NCBI GenBank assembly: GCA_029547745.1
Contig: JAKPOQ010000047.1
Span: 1-51,786 of the forward strand
Reading direction: 5' to 3'
Source of the DNA: Actinomycetes bacterium
GTDB taxonomy: Bacteria > Actinomycetota > Thermoleophilia > UBA2241
Length of the DNA stretch: 51,786 nucleotides
Shown here: piece after piece, positions 39,397 through 51,325 of the stretch
Position numbering within the stretch: the first letter of the stretch is position 1
How the letters are laid out: every line of letters starts with the position of its first letter
Notes under the pieces: generated by a model
Told to the model about the DNA's origin: nothing
Databases searched by the model: none
Seen by the model: the letters and a program-made list of their open reading frames with translations, nothing else
Program-made: the position numbers and the translations under genes

Positions 39397-40170
39397 ATGC
39401 TGCTCGCCGTCGACGTCGGGAACACCGAGACCGACATCGGCCTCATGGAGGACGGCGAGGTCGCGAGCGAATGGCGCCTGGCCACCGTGCGCCATCGCAC
39501 GAGCGACGAGATCGCCGGCCTCCTTCAGGGTTTCTTCTCCCTCCAGGGCACGACCCTGCGGGCGATGGTGGACGAGGTGGGGATCGCCTCTGTCGTCCCC
39601 CGGCTGACGCAGCAATGGGCGGAGATGTGCGACAAGCACCTCGGGATCGTGCCCTTCATCGTCGGTCCGGGGACGCGTACCGGCATGCGGATCGCCATGA
39701 AGAGCCCGGCGGAGGTCGGCGCCGACCGGATCGTCAACGCAATCGCGGCGTACGAGAGATACGGCGGGCCGTGTATCGTCGCCGATTACGGGACGGCGAC
39801 GACCTTCGACGTCATCTCCGAGGACGGCGAGTATCTCGGCGGAGCTATCGCGCCCGGCATCGAGGTCTCGCTGGAGGCGCTCACCGCACGCGCCGCCAAG
39901 CTCATCACGGTCGAGATCGTGGAGCCGGCGCGTGCCATCGGCAAGTCGACGACCGAGGCGCTGCAGGCCGGCGCCGTGTACGGGTTCGCGGGCGAAATCG
40001 AGGGTATCGTGCACGCGATCTGGAAGGAGCTCGGCGCCCGGTGCCCGGTCGTGGCGACCGGGGGTCTCGCCGAGCTGATCGCGCGTCACACCGACGTGAT
40101 TGAGAGTGTCGATCCGTACCTGACCCTGCGCGGCATCGAGATCGTGATGCGCCGTCAGCGCGGCAGCTGA
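39397..40170 (+). CDS. coaX: Type III pantothenate kinase
   Basis: MLLAVDVGNTETDIGL; GADRIVNAIAAYERYGGPCIVADYGTATTFD; GGAIAPGIEVSLEAL. Confidence 0.95.
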   Translation: MLLAVDVGNTETDIGLMEDGEVASEWRLATVRHRTSDEIAGLLQGFFSLQGTTLRAMVDEVGIASVVPRLTQQWAEMCDKHLGIVPFIVGPGTRTGMRIAMKSPAEVGADRIVNAIAAYERYGGPCIVADYGTATTFDVISEDGEYLGGAIAPGIEVSLEALTARAAKLITVEIVEPARAIGKSTTEALQAGAVYGFAGEIEGIVHAIWKELGARCPVVATGGLAELIARHTDVIESVDPYLTLRGIEIVMRRQRGS

Positions 40171-40180
40171 GCGGCGCCTC

Positions 40181-41242
40181 TTGGACGGCAGGGACGCGCA
40201 GCAGAGGCGCAAGCCCGGTCGCCGTCAGCCCGAAGACGAGCAGCCGGCGTCGCCTGCCGACGCGCCGGCGGGCGACTCCCTCCTCCGTCCATTGACCATC
40301 GGTGGTCTCGTGCTTGACCGCCGTCTGTTCATGGCCCCGATGGCGGGGCTCACGACGCAAGCCTTCCGGCGCAGCGTACGCCGCTGGGGAGCGGGTCTCG
40401 TGCACACTGAGATGATCGCCGCCATGGGGATCGTCCATGGCAATCGCCGGACGCTCGACTATCTTGCCTGCGGCAGCGACGAACATCCGATCGGCTTCCA
40501 GCTCTTCGGCGGCGACGCGACCGCACTCGCGCGCGCCGCGGAGGCGTGCGTCGCCGCCGGCGCCGACCTCGTCGACCTGAACATGGCGTGCCCGGTCAGG
40601 AAGGTCGTCAAGACCGGCGCTGGGGCGGCGCTCCTCGGCGCGCCCGAGGCGGCCGAGGCCGCCGTGCGCGCCGTGGTCGCCGCCGTCCCGGCGCATGTGC
40701 CCGTGACGGTGAAGATCCGCAGTGGGCTGCGCGAGGGCGACGAGGCGGGGCGCCGTTTGGCGCCCCGCCTCGTCGCCGCCGGCGCAGCCGCGATCTGCGT
40801 CCACCCGCGGACGGCGGCGCAACTCTATCGCGGCCGCGCCGACCATACGGTGACGGCGACCCTGGCGGCGGAGCTGCCCGTCCCCGTCGTCGCCTCCGGC
40901 GACGTCGACGGGCGCGCCGCCGCCCTCGCCCTGCTCGACCGCGGCGCGGCCGCCGTCATGCTGGCGCGCCACGCCGTGGGTCGACCGTGGCTCTTCCGCG
41001 AGATCCTCGCCGATGGACCGCCGCCCTCGAACGCAGAGCGAAGCGCCGAGGTGCGCCGCTTCGTCGCCGAGGTCTTCGCCACCATGGGGCCGCGCGGCGT
41101 CGGCTACCTCCGTCAGTTCTGGCCCCGGTTCCGACGGGCTCGCGTCTTCGAGCGCGAGTTGGCCACGGAGCTCATGAAGGCGACCAGCGAGGCTGAGGTC
41201 AGCGTGCTGCTTGCGCGCCTCGAGGCTCCGCGAACGGCCTGA
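40181..41242 (+). CDS. dusB: tRNA-dihydrouridine synthase (DusB family)
   Basis: FMAPMAGLTTQAFRR, DLNMACPVRKVVKTGAGAALL, VTVKIRSGL, AICVHPRT. Confidence 0.92.
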   Translation: MDGRDAQQRRKPGRRQPEDEQPASPADAPAGDSLLRPLTIGGLVLDRRLFMAPMAGLTTQAFRRSVRRWGAGLVHTEMIAAMGIVHGNRRTLDYLACGSDEHPIGFQLFGGDATALARAAEACVAAGADLVDLNMACPVRKVVKTGAGAALLGAPEAAEAAVRAVVAAVPAHVPVTVKIRSGLREGDEAGRRLAPRLVAAGAAAICVHPRTAAQLYRGRADHTVTATLAAELPVPVVASGDVDGRAAALALLDRGAAAVMLARHAVGRPWLFREILADGPPPSNAERSAEVRRFVAEVFATMGPRGVGYLRQFWPRFRRARVFERELATELMKATSEAEVSVLLARLEAPRTA

Positions 41243-41328
41243 AGGACGCCTCGCGGTCGCAGGCGCACCCGGGCAGCGCTCGCCCTGCGCGGCATGCGCG
41301 ACTTCGTCCGCAGGCCGCGCAGAAAGGT

Positions 41329-41357
41329 TTGCCAGCCTCCATGCCATGTCCTATACT
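41329..41357 (+). promoter_or_regulatory. greA promoter
   Basis: TTGCCA, 17 nt spacer, TATACT. Confidence 0.65.
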
Positions 41358-41371
41358 GGCCAGCCATTCCT

Positions 41372-41399
41372 GCCGGGGAGCGCTGCCGTGCTCCCCGGC
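41372..41399 (+). promoter_or_regulatory. 5' leader hairpin of greA
   Basis: 10-bp stem GCCGGGGAGC / GCTCCCCGGC, 8-nt loop, between promoter and SD. Confidence 0.55.
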
Positions 41400-41419
41400 G
41401 GTTCGTGTAGGAGGACGAA

Positions 41420-41899
41420 GTGGCCGACAGGGAGATCATCCTTACGCCCGAGGGGTATCGCCGTCTCAAGGAAGAGATCGAGTACCTTTCGACCGTCAAG
41501 CGTGAGGAGGTCGCCGAACGCATCCGCGACTCCCGTGACTTCGGTGACATCACGGAGAACTCGGAGTACGACGACGCCAAGAACGAGCAGGCGCTCCTTG
41601 AAGCCCGCATCTACGCCCTCGAAGAGAAGCTGCGTGCGGCCACGGTGATCGACTCGGGAGCGGTGAGCACCGAGACGGTCGGCGTCGGCACCAAGGTCAC
41701 CATCCAGGATGTGGAACGTGGCGACGTCACGCAGTACGTGATCGTCGGCTCGGCCGAGGCCGACCCGAGCGACCACAAGCTCTCTTACGAGTCCCCGGTC
41801 GGTCGGGCGATCGTCGGCCACAAGCCGGGCGACACGGTCATCGTGTCCGTCCCCCAGGGCGCCAAGAAGCTCAAAGTCCTGGCCATCGAGAAGGCCTGA
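41420..41899 (+). CDS. greA: Transcription elongation factor GreA
   Basis: ILTPEGYRRLKEEIEYLSTVKREEVAERIRDSRDFGDITENSEYDDAKNEQA. Confidence 0.97.
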   Translation: MADREIILTPEGYRRLKEEIEYLSTVKREEVAERIRDSRDFGDITENSEYDDAKNEQALLEARIYALEEKLRAATVIDSGAVSTETVGVGTKVTIQDVERGDVTQYVIVGSAEADPSDHKLSYESPVGRAIVGHKPGDTVIVSVPQGAKKLKVLAIEKA

Positions 41900-41910
41900 C
41901 CGCCGCCGCC

Positions 41911-43398
41911 GTGGACGGGGTCCCCGGGCACGACGGCGACGTCTTCGCCGAACGGCGGGCAAAGCTCGCGGCTTGGCGCAAGACGGGGACCGCCTATCCC
42001 ACCAAGTACCAGCCGCGCGACGAGATCGGCCCGCTGCGCGCAGCCTACGAGCGTCTCGAGGCGGGCGGCGAGGCGCCCGACGTCCACCGCGTCGCGGGGC
42101 GTCTCATGGCGAAGCGCATCCACGGTAAGGTCTCCTTCCTCGTCGTCAAGGACATGAGCGGCGAGCTGCAGCTCTTCTGCGCCCTCGATGCGCTGGGCAA
42201 GGACCGCTACGCGGCGCTCGAGCACCTCGACCTGGGCGACCACATCGGCGCCGAGGGCACGATGATGCGCACGCGGCGCGGCGAGCTCTCGCTGCGCATC
42301 ACGTCCTGGCAGTTGCTCAGCAAATCGCTGCGCCCACTGCCCGAGAAGTTCCACGGCCTCACCGATGTCGAGCTCCGCTACCGCAAGCGCTACCTCGACC
42401 TGATCATCAACGACGAGTCCCGGGAGGTGTTCGTCAAGCGGGCGGCGATCATCAAGAGCATCCGCGACTTCCTCGACGGGCGTGGCTTCGTCGAGGTCGA
42501 GACGCCCGTGTTGCAGCCCCTCTACGGCGGCGCCATGGCGCGACCGTTCGTCACTCACCACAACGAGCTCAAGCGCGACCTCTACCTGCGGATCGCTACC
42601 GAGCTGTACCTCAAGCGCTGCATCATCGGCGGTATCGACCGCGTCTACGAGATCGGCAAGGACTTCCGCAACGAGGGCGTGAGCTACAAGCACAACCCCG
42701 AGTTCACCATGCTCGAGACCTACGAGGCCTACGTCGACTACAACCACGTGATGACGATGGTGGAAGAGATGGTCGGCGCCGCGGCGCGCGCCGTCGGTAG
42801 TCTCACGGTCGACTTCCGCGGCCACGAGATCGACCTGACGCCGCCGTGGCCGCGCACGACCATGCGCGCGGCCATCCTCGAGAAGTCGGGCATCGACATC
42901 GGCGCCGACGACGCGCGCACGGTCGCCGACCTGCAGGCGCGGATCAAGGACGCGGGGCTCGTCGACAAGGTCCCGCTCGCCCCGACCTGGGGCACCCAGG
43001 TCGACGAGCTCTTCAGCGAGACGGTCGAGCCCCACCTCATCCAGCCCGTCTTCATCACCGAGCATCCTCTCGAGACCAGCCCGTTCGCCAAGAAGTGCCC
43101 GCATGACCCGCGCTTCGTCGAGCGCTTCGAGGGCTTCATCGCCGGCATGGAGACGAGCAACGCCTTCAGTGAGCTCAACGACCCGGACGACCAGCGCGCC
43201 CGCTTCCTGCAGCACGTGAGCGACTTCGCGGCCGGGGACGAGACGGCGCACCAGCTCGACGAGGACTTCCTCGAGGCGATGGAGTACGGTATGCCGCCGA
43301 CGGGCGGCATGGGCATGGGCATCGACCGCCTGGTGATGATCCTCACCGGCGTGCCCAGCATCCGCGACGTCATCCTCTTTCCGGCCCTGCGGAGCTGA
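41911..43398 (+). CDS. lysS: Lysyl-tRNA synthetase (class II)
   Basis: RYRKRYLDLIINDESREVFVKRA; FRNEGVSYKHNPEFTMLETYEAY; GMGMGIDRLVMILTGVPSIRDVILFP. Confidence 0.97.
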   Translation: MDGVPGHDGDVFAERRAKLAAWRKTGTAYPTKYQPRDEIGPLRAAYERLEAGGEAPDVHRVAGRLMAKRIHGKVSFLVVKDMSGELQLFCALDALGKDRYAALEHLDLGDHIGAEGTMMRTRRGELSLRITSWQLLSKSLRPLPEKFHGLTDVELRYRKRYLDLIINDESREVFVKRAAIIKSIRDFLDGRGFVEVETPVLQPLYGGAMARPFVTHHNELKRDLYLRIATELYLKRCIIGGIDRVYEIGKDFRNEGVSYKHNPEFTMLETYEAYVDYNHVMTMVEEMVGAAARAVGSLTVDFRGHEIDLTPPWPRTTMRAAILEKSGIDIGADDARTVADLQARIKDAGLVDKVPLAPTWGTQVDELFSETVEPHLIQPVFITEHPLETSPFAKKCPHDPRFVERFEGFIAGMETSNAFSELNDPDDQRARFLQHVSDFAAGDETAHQLDEDFLEAMEYGMPPTGGMGMGIDRLVMILTGVPSIRDVILFPALRS

Positions 43399-43423
43399 GA
43401 CGGCAGGGGGCCGCGCGGCCAGC

Positions 43424-44089
43424 TTGGAACGAGCACTGATGTCGTGGAGCGGGGGCAAGGACAGCGCCCTGGCGCTGGCCGAGGTCCGGACGCGGCGAAG
43501 CCTCGACGTCGTCGCCCTCCTCACCACGGTGACCCAGGACTACGGCAGGGTCAGCATGCACGGCGTACGCAGGACGCTGCTCAAGGCGCAGGCCGACGCG
43601 CTCGGTCTGCCGCTCGTCGAAGTCTCCATCACCAGGGACGCCACCAATGAGGAGTACGAGACGAGCATGGCCCGGACGCTGTCCGCCTCCAAGGAGGCTG
43701 GGGTGGCGACGGTCGTGTTCGGCGACCTGTTCCTCGAAGACCTGCGCGCGTACCGCGAAGAGAAGCTGCGCCAGGCGGACATGAAGGCCGTGTTCCCGAT
43801 CTGGAAGAGCGACCCGGAGCGGCTGGCGCAGCGCTTCATCGCGGCCGGGTTCAGGGCGGTCACGACCTGCGTCGACACGCAGGCCCTGGCTCGGGAGTTC
43901 GTCGGCAGGGAGTTCGACGAGGCGTTCCTCGCCGATCTGCCCGATGGCGTCGACCCGTGCGGAGAGAACGGCGAGTTCCACTCCTTCGTCTACGACGGGC
44001 CGATCTTGCGGCGGGCGATCGCCGTCAGGACCGGTGAGAAGGTGCTCCGCGAGGGCCGGTTCGCCTTCTGCGACCTTGTCGAAGGCTGA
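43424..44089 (+). CDS. Diphthine--ammonia ligase-like (Dph6/MJ0570-type) ATP pyrophosphatase
   Basis: MSWSGGKDSALAL PP-loop; VVFGDLFLEDLRAYREEKL; CGENGEFHSFVYDGPIL; ATG at 43439 also possible. Confidence 0.85.
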   Translation: MERALMSWSGGKDSALALAEVRTRRSLDVVALLTTVTQDYGRVSMHGVRRTLLKAQADALGLPLVEVSITRDATNEEYETSMARTLSASKEAGVATVVFGDLFLEDLRAYREEKLRQADMKAVFPIWKSDPERLAQRFIAAGFRAVTTCVDTQALAREFVGREFDEAFLADLPDGVDPCGENGEFHSFVYDGPILRRAIAVRTGEKVLREGRFAFCDLVEG

Positions 44090-44150
44090 CCGGTCACGTC
44101 GTTCCGGGCTTGCGTGAGCCTCGGGCGCGCCCGCGTGGCGGGCCTCTGGG

Positions 44151-44190
44151 CCCCAGGCCGCGCGGCCGGGAGAGGCCGCGCGGCCTGGGG
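44151..44190 (+). terminator. Hairpin between Dph6-like gene and clpC
   Basis: 17-bp perfect stem CCCCAGGCCGCGCGGCC / GGCCGCGCGGCCTGGGG, loop GGGAGA. Confidence 0.65.
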
Positions 44191-44326
44191 TCGCGTTCCG
44201 CAAGGAATCGGGTACCATGGAGATGCGCTGCTCCGCGGGGCTCTGAGTGCGGGGCACGAAGGGAACGACAGGGCGTCGCGTCCGGCGCACCCCCGCCGCC
44301 CGCGTCGCACGTAAGGAGATCGCACG

Positions 44327-46885
<2,559 letters not shown>

Positions 46886-46889
46886 CGGC

Positions 46890-48311
46890 GTGAGCCGGGC
46901 GACGACCGTCTTCACTTGCTCGCAGTGCGGGCGCCGCGAGGCCAAGTGGCTTGGCCACTGCCCCGACTGCGGCGCCTGGGACTCGTTCGTCGAAGAGGCG
47001 CTGACCGAGGTCACGCCGCGCGGACGAGCACGGAGCGGCAAGGCGCAGGGGGGCGGGGGCTCCGCCCCCGCCCCCCTGCGCCTTGCCGCCGTCGCCTCGT
47101 CCGCGACCGAGCGCTTCTCCACCGGCATCGACGAGCTCGACCGGGTGCTCGGCGGCGGCATCGTGCCCGGTTCCCTCGTCCTCGTCGGCGGCGAACCGGG
47201 CATCGGCAAGAGCACGCTCCTGCTGCAGGTGCTCGACAAGGTCGCGGGCGCCGGTCGTTCTACCCTGCTCGTCTGCGGGGAGGAGTCGGCGGCGCAGGTC
47301 AAGATGCGGGCGGAGCGCGTCTGCGCCGCCTCCGACGACATCGCCGTGCTCGCCGAGACGCAGCTCGAGACCGTCATCGAGAGCGTGGCCGCCGCGCATC
47401 CGGCCCTCGTGGTCGTCGACTCTGTGCAGACCCTCTACAGCGACGGCTTCACGTCGGCGCCGGGGAGCGTGAGCCAGGTGCGCGAGGCCGCCGGCGCCTT
47501 TCTGCGTCTCGCCAAGGCGACGGGCACGGTCGTGATCCTCATCGGGCACGTCACGAAGGAGGGCGCCATCGCCGGCCCGCGGGTGCTCGAGCACATGGTC
47601 GACACGACGTTGCAGTTCGAAGGCGACCGCCACCGCTTCTACCGCACCCTGCGGGCGACCAAGAACCGGTTCGGGTCCACCGACGAGCTCGGCATCTTCG
47701 AGATGACCGGGTCGGGCCTCGTGCCCGTCGCCGACCCGTCCCGGCTCTTTCTCGACGGCGCCGGGCCTTCGGCGGGCGCCGTCGTCCACATCGCCGTCGA
47801 GGGCACGCGCTGCTTCCCCGTCGAGGTCCAGGCGCTGGTCAGCCGCAGCGAGATGGCGGTGCCCCGCCGGGTGACGAACGGTTTCGACCGCAACCGCCTG
47901 GCGATGATCATCGCCGTCCTCACTCGTCATGCGCGGCTGCCTTTGTCATCGCACGACGTCTTTGTTACTATTGCAGGCGGAATCCGCATTGACGAACCCG
48001 CGGCAGACCTTGCCGTCGCCCTCGCCATCGCGTCGGCCGAGTGCGACGTGCCTTTGTCTCCGCGGGTCGCAGTGTTCGGGGAGATCAGCCTGACCGGTCG
48101 ACTTCGTCCTTGCAGCCAGTCTGAGCGCCGCGTCGGCGAAGCGACACGTGTGGGGTTCGCGCGTGTCGTGGCGCCGGTGAGCGGCGCTGCTGCCCAAGGG
48201 GACCAGCGAGTCTCCGGAGCCGACGACCTCCGCGCCGCGATGGCCTTGGCGTTCGATCCCACCCCGGCACGGCGAGGCCACATCGCGGCCAGTGACGACA
48301 AGGGGGTCTGA
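46890..48311 (+). CDS. radA: DNA repair protein RadA
   Basis: FTCSQCGRREAKWLGHCPDCGAWDSF zinc finger; GGEPGIGKSTLLLQ; Lon-like C-terminal domain. Confidence 0.97.
   Translation: MSRATTVFTCSQCGRREAKWLGHCPDCGAWDSFVEEALTEVTPRGRARSGKAQGGGGSAPAPLRLAAVASSATERFSTGIDELDRVLGGGIVPGSLVLVGGEPGIGKSTLLLQVLDKVAGAGRSTLLVCGEESAAQVKMRAERVCAASDDIAVLAETQLETVIESVAAAHPALVVVDSVQTLYSDGFTSAPGSVSQVREAAGAFLRLAKATGTVVILIGHVTKEGAIAGPRVLEHMVDTTLQFEGDRHRFYRTLRATKNRFGSTDELGIFEMTGSGLVPVADPSRLFLDGAGPSAGAVVHIAVEGTRCFPVEVQALVSRSEMAVPRRVTNGFDRNRLAMIIAVLTRHARLPLSSHDVFVTIAGGIRIDEPAADLAVALAIASAECDVPLSPRVAVFGEISLTGRLRPCSQSERRVGEATRVGFARVVAPVSGAAAQGDQRVSGADDLRAAMALAFDPTPARRGHIAASDDKGV
47035..47089. repeat. 26-bp perfect inverted repeat inside radA
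   Basis: 47035-47060 fully complementary to 47064-47089, 3-nt loop TCC. Confidence 0.95.
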
Positions 48312-48315
48312 GACC

Positions 48316-48852
48316 TTGTATCAGGTTGGCGATAAGGTCGTGTATCCGCACCACGGCGCCGGCAAGATCATGAAGATCGAGCAGCAGGAAGTCCTCGGTC
48401 AGCGGCGCGAGTACCTCACCATCCAGATCCTCCACAACGACATGACGGTCATGGTCCCGGTCGAGAACGCCGATCGCGCCGGCCTGCGTAAGGTCGTCGC
48501 CGCCGACGTCGTCGACCAGGTCATCGAGGTCCTGCGCGGTGGCCCCACGAAGATGCCCAAGAACTGGAGTCGGCGCTACAAGCACAATCGCGACAAGCTC
48601 AAGACGGGCGACATCTTCGAGGTCGCCGAAGTGGTGCGGAACCTGGCCATCCGCCACGCCGACAAGGGTCTCTCGACAGGCGAGAAACAGATGTTCTCGA
48701 AGGCGAAGAAGATCCTCGCCAGCGAGCTCATGTATGCGCGCGACCTCGACGAGGAGCAGGCCACCCTCTTCCTCGAAGAGGTGCTCACGAGCGTCCAGAC
48801 CGGCGCCGTCCCCTCGGCCGGCGAGGCGCTCGAGACGGCGACGGTCGCGTAG
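48316..48852 (+). CDS. carD: CarD family transcriptional regulator
   Basis: YQVGDKVVYPHHGAGKIMKIEQQEVLGQRREYLTIQIL; TTG start at 48316. Confidence 0.93.
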   Translation: MYQVGDKVVYPHHGAGKIMKIEQQEVLGQRREYLTIQILHNDMTVMVPVENADRAGLRKVVAADVVDQVIEVLRGGPTKMPKNWSRRYKHNRDKLKTGDIFEVAEVVRNLAIRHADKGLSTGEKQMFSKAKKILASELMYARDLDEEQATLFLEEVLTSVQTGAVPSAGEALETATVA

Positions 48853-48862
48853 CTCTTCCGTC

Positions 48863-49942
48863 ATGGCCCCTTCACCTCGAGGCAGGGGCGTGCTGGCGCC
48901 GGCGATCCGCTTCTTGTTCGCCCTGCTCGGCGTCGTCGCGGGGTACCAGGTCGCCGACTGGGCGCGCAAGACAGGTCTTCTCCCCGATCTGGGCCACTGG
49001 GGCGACATCGGTGTCGTCGTCACCATGGCGGTCGTGGGGTTCGCGGCAGGCTACGGGATCGGCGCCCTCCTCGCCTGGCTCGTACGCAAAGGGCTGGACC
49101 ACGTTGACGAAGCGCTCGCGCGCTCGAGCGGACCCGAGGTCCTTGTGGCTGCCGGAGGTGTGGTCCTCGGCCTCGGGATCGCGGCGCTCGTCAGTCTCGC
49201 CGTCGTTCGCATCCCGTATGTCGGGGTCTACCTGCTCCTCCCGCTGTTCCTCCTCAGCGGCTACTTCACCGCCTACCTCGCGGCCAAGAAGCACGTCGAG
49301 ATCCTCCGCCTCATCGGAGTCCGTGGCGCCTTCGAGGCGAGCGCCGGCATGACGCCGCCCAAGATCGTGGACTCAAGCGCGATCATCGACGGACGCATCG
49401 TCGACGTCATCAAGACGGGCTTCGTCGAGGGTGAGATCGCCGTGCCGCGTTTCGTCGTCGAGGAGCTGCAGCGGTTGGCTGACTCGTCCGACCCCGAGAA
49501 GCGTGTGCGCGGGCGGCGCGGCCTCGACTTCGTCCGCCGCCTGCAGAACCACTGCGGCCAGGTGAGCATCGAAGACAAGGACTACACCGATCTCGACGCC
49601 GTCGACGCCAAACTCGTGCGTCTCGGCGGCGAGATCGGCGGCATGATCCTTACCACCGACTACACCCTGAAGAAGGTGGCCGAGATCCAGGGCGTCAAAG
49701 TCCTGAACGTCAACGACCTGGCCGACTCCGTCAAGCCGGCCGTCCTGCCCGGAGAGGTGATCGAGGTGAAGATCATCCGCGAAGGGCGCGAACAGGACCA
49801 GGGCGTCGGCTACCTGGACGACGGCACCATGATCGTCGTCGAGGCGGGAGCCTCTCTCGTCGGGTCACGTGTCGAGGCCGAAGTCACCAGCGTGCTGCAG
49901 AGCCCATCAGGGAAGATGATCTTCGGGCGGCTCGTCCGATAA
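48863..49942 (+). CDS. PIN/TRAM domain membrane protein (YacL-like)
   Basis: N-terminal TM helices, KIVDSSAIIDGRIVDVIKTGFVEGEIAVPRFVVEELQ (PIN) and C-terminal TRAM. Confidence 0.92.
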   Translation: MAPSPRGRGVLAPAIRFLFALLGVVAGYQVADWARKTGLLPDLGHWGDIGVVVTMAVVGFAAGYGIGALLAWLVRKGLDHVDEALARSSGPEVLVAAGGVVLGLGIAALVSLAVVRIPYVGVYLLLPLFLLSGYFTAYLAAKKHVEILRLIGVRGAFEASAGMTPPKIVDSSAIIDGRIVDVIKTGFVEGEIAVPRFVVEELQRLADSSDPEKRVRGRRGLDFVRRLQNHCGQVSIEDKDYTDLDAVDAKLVRLGGEIGGMILTTDYTLKKVAEIQGVKVLNVNDLADSVKPAVLPGEVIEVKIIREGREQDQGVGYLDDGTMIVVEAGASLVGSRVEAEVTSVLQSPSGKMIFGRLVR

Positions 49943-49955
49943 GAGAGGGGTGTGG

Positions 49956-50672
49956 ATGACGGCAGCGACCCGCGGGGGCGCCGTCTGGGTGATCGTGGCG
50001 GCGGCGGGCGACAGCCGACGCATGGGACTGCCGGACGGCGAGTCGAAGCAGTTCCTGTTGCTGGGGGGTGAGCCTGTCCTCAGCCATTCCATCCGGCGCC
50101 TGCTCGAGATGCCCGAGGTCGGTGGCCTCGTGGTCGTCCTGCACCCGTCACATACGGTGCGCTTCGCCGATGAGCTGTTCTGCTTCGACGACGCCAAGCC
50201 CCTGCTGATCGCCGAGGGCGGCCGTCGCCGGTCCGACTCGGTCAGGGCCGGGCTCGTCGTAGTCCCGTCGGACGCCGAGATCATCGCCGTTCACGACGGC
50301 GCCCGACCGTTGTTCTCGCGGCGCGTGTTCGGCCGCTGCCTCGAGGCTTTGGCCAGCGTGGACGGCGCGGTTCCGGGCATCGAGGTGAGCGACACGCTCA
50401 AGCGTTGCGACGCCGGCGGAGTCGTCGAGACCACGGTCTCGCGCGAGCGTCTGTGGGCGGTACAGACGCCGCAGGTGTTCCGCGCCGCCGCCCTGCGCGA
50501 CGTGTACCGACGAGGCGACCTCGCGGCGACCGACGACGCGGCGCTGCTCGAGCGCGCCGGGTACAAGGTCGTCGTCGTTCCGTCAACGCCCGCGAACGTC
50601 AAGATCACGACCCCGGCCGACCTGCCCCTCGCCGGGGCGCTGCTTTCGTGGGAGGCCGAAGCTGACGTGTAG
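49956..50672 (+). CDS. ispD: 2-C-methyl-D-erythritol 4-phosphate cytidylyltransferase
   Basis: VIVAAAGDSRRMG, KQFLLLGGEPVLSHSIRRLL, VHDGARPLF, WAVQTPQVFR. Confidence 0.94.
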   Translation: MTAATRGGAVWVIVAAAGDSRRMGLPDGESKQFLLLGGEPVLSHSIRRLLEMPEVGGLVVVLHPSHTVRFADELFCFDDAKPLLIAEGGRRRSDSVRAGLVVVPSDAEIIAVHDGARPLFSRRVFGRCLEALASVDGAVPGIEVSDTLKRCDAGGVVETTVSRERLWAVQTPQVFRAAALRDVYRRGDLAATDDAALLERAGYKVVVVPSTPANVKITTPADLPLAGALLSWEAEADV

Positions 50673-51144
50673 GGTCGGCCACGGCTATGACGCGCACCGC
50701 TTCGCGCCGGGACGCAGACTGATCCTCGGCGGCGTCCAGATCGAGCATCCCGCTGGTCTCGCCGGCCATTCCGACGCCGACGTCGCTGTTCACGCCGTCG
50801 TCGACGCCCTGCTCGGCGCCTCCGGCCTCGGCGACATCGGCGCGTGGTTTCCCGACGACGACCCGGCCTACGAAGGCGCGTCGAGCCTCTCGTTGCTGCG
50901 CGACGTGGCGGCACGGCTGCGCGCGACAGGCTGGCGCGTGGGCAACGTCGACGTGACGGTGGTCTGCCAGGAGCCGAGGCTCATGCCGTATCGGGAGGCC
51001 ATGCGCGCCAACCTCGCCGGAGCGCTCGGCGTGAGCGTCGACGCCGTCGGCGTCAAGGCGACCACCACCGAGGGGATGGGCTTCGAGGGCCGCGGCGAAG
51101 GCGTCGCCGCCGAGGCCGTCTGCCTGCTCGAGCGCGACGACTGA
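50662..51144 (+). CDS. ispF: 2-C-methyl-D-erythritol 2,4-cyclodiphosphate synthase, apparent CTG start
   Basis: TCRVGHGYDAHRFAPGRRLILGGVQIEHPAGLAGHSDADVAVHAVVDALLGASGLGDIGAWFPD...KATTTEGMGFEGRGEGVAAEAVCLL; SD GGAGG at 50651-50655; absent in full from the ORF track. Confidence 0.88.
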   Translation: MTCRVGHGYDAHRFAPGRRLILGGVQIEHPAGLAGHSDADVAVHAVVDALLGASGLGDIGAWFPDDDPAYEGASSLSLLRDVAARLRATGWRVGNVDVTVVCQEPRLMPYREAMRANLAGALGVSVDAVGVKATTTEGMGFEGRGEGVAAEAVCLLERDD

Positions 51145-51167
51145 CGGTCGCGGCCGCTGACGGTCGC
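51141..51167. repeat. Stop-codon-spanning tandem repeat at ispF 3' end
   Basis: CTGACGGTCGC at 51141-51151 and 51157-51167, period 16. Confidence 0.8.
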
Positions 51168-51325
51168 CTTCCGTCGCCCCGCTCTTCGCGGTCGCGACAG
51201 GGCCGCTCTCGTCGTTCCGCTCTTCGGATCTTGACGCTCTCCGACGATCCCAGAGGAACGCTGAGCGGGTGACAGGACCGGCCCGGCGCCCGACCGGGCT
51301 CAAGTGCCGCGCCTCGTGATGGGGC

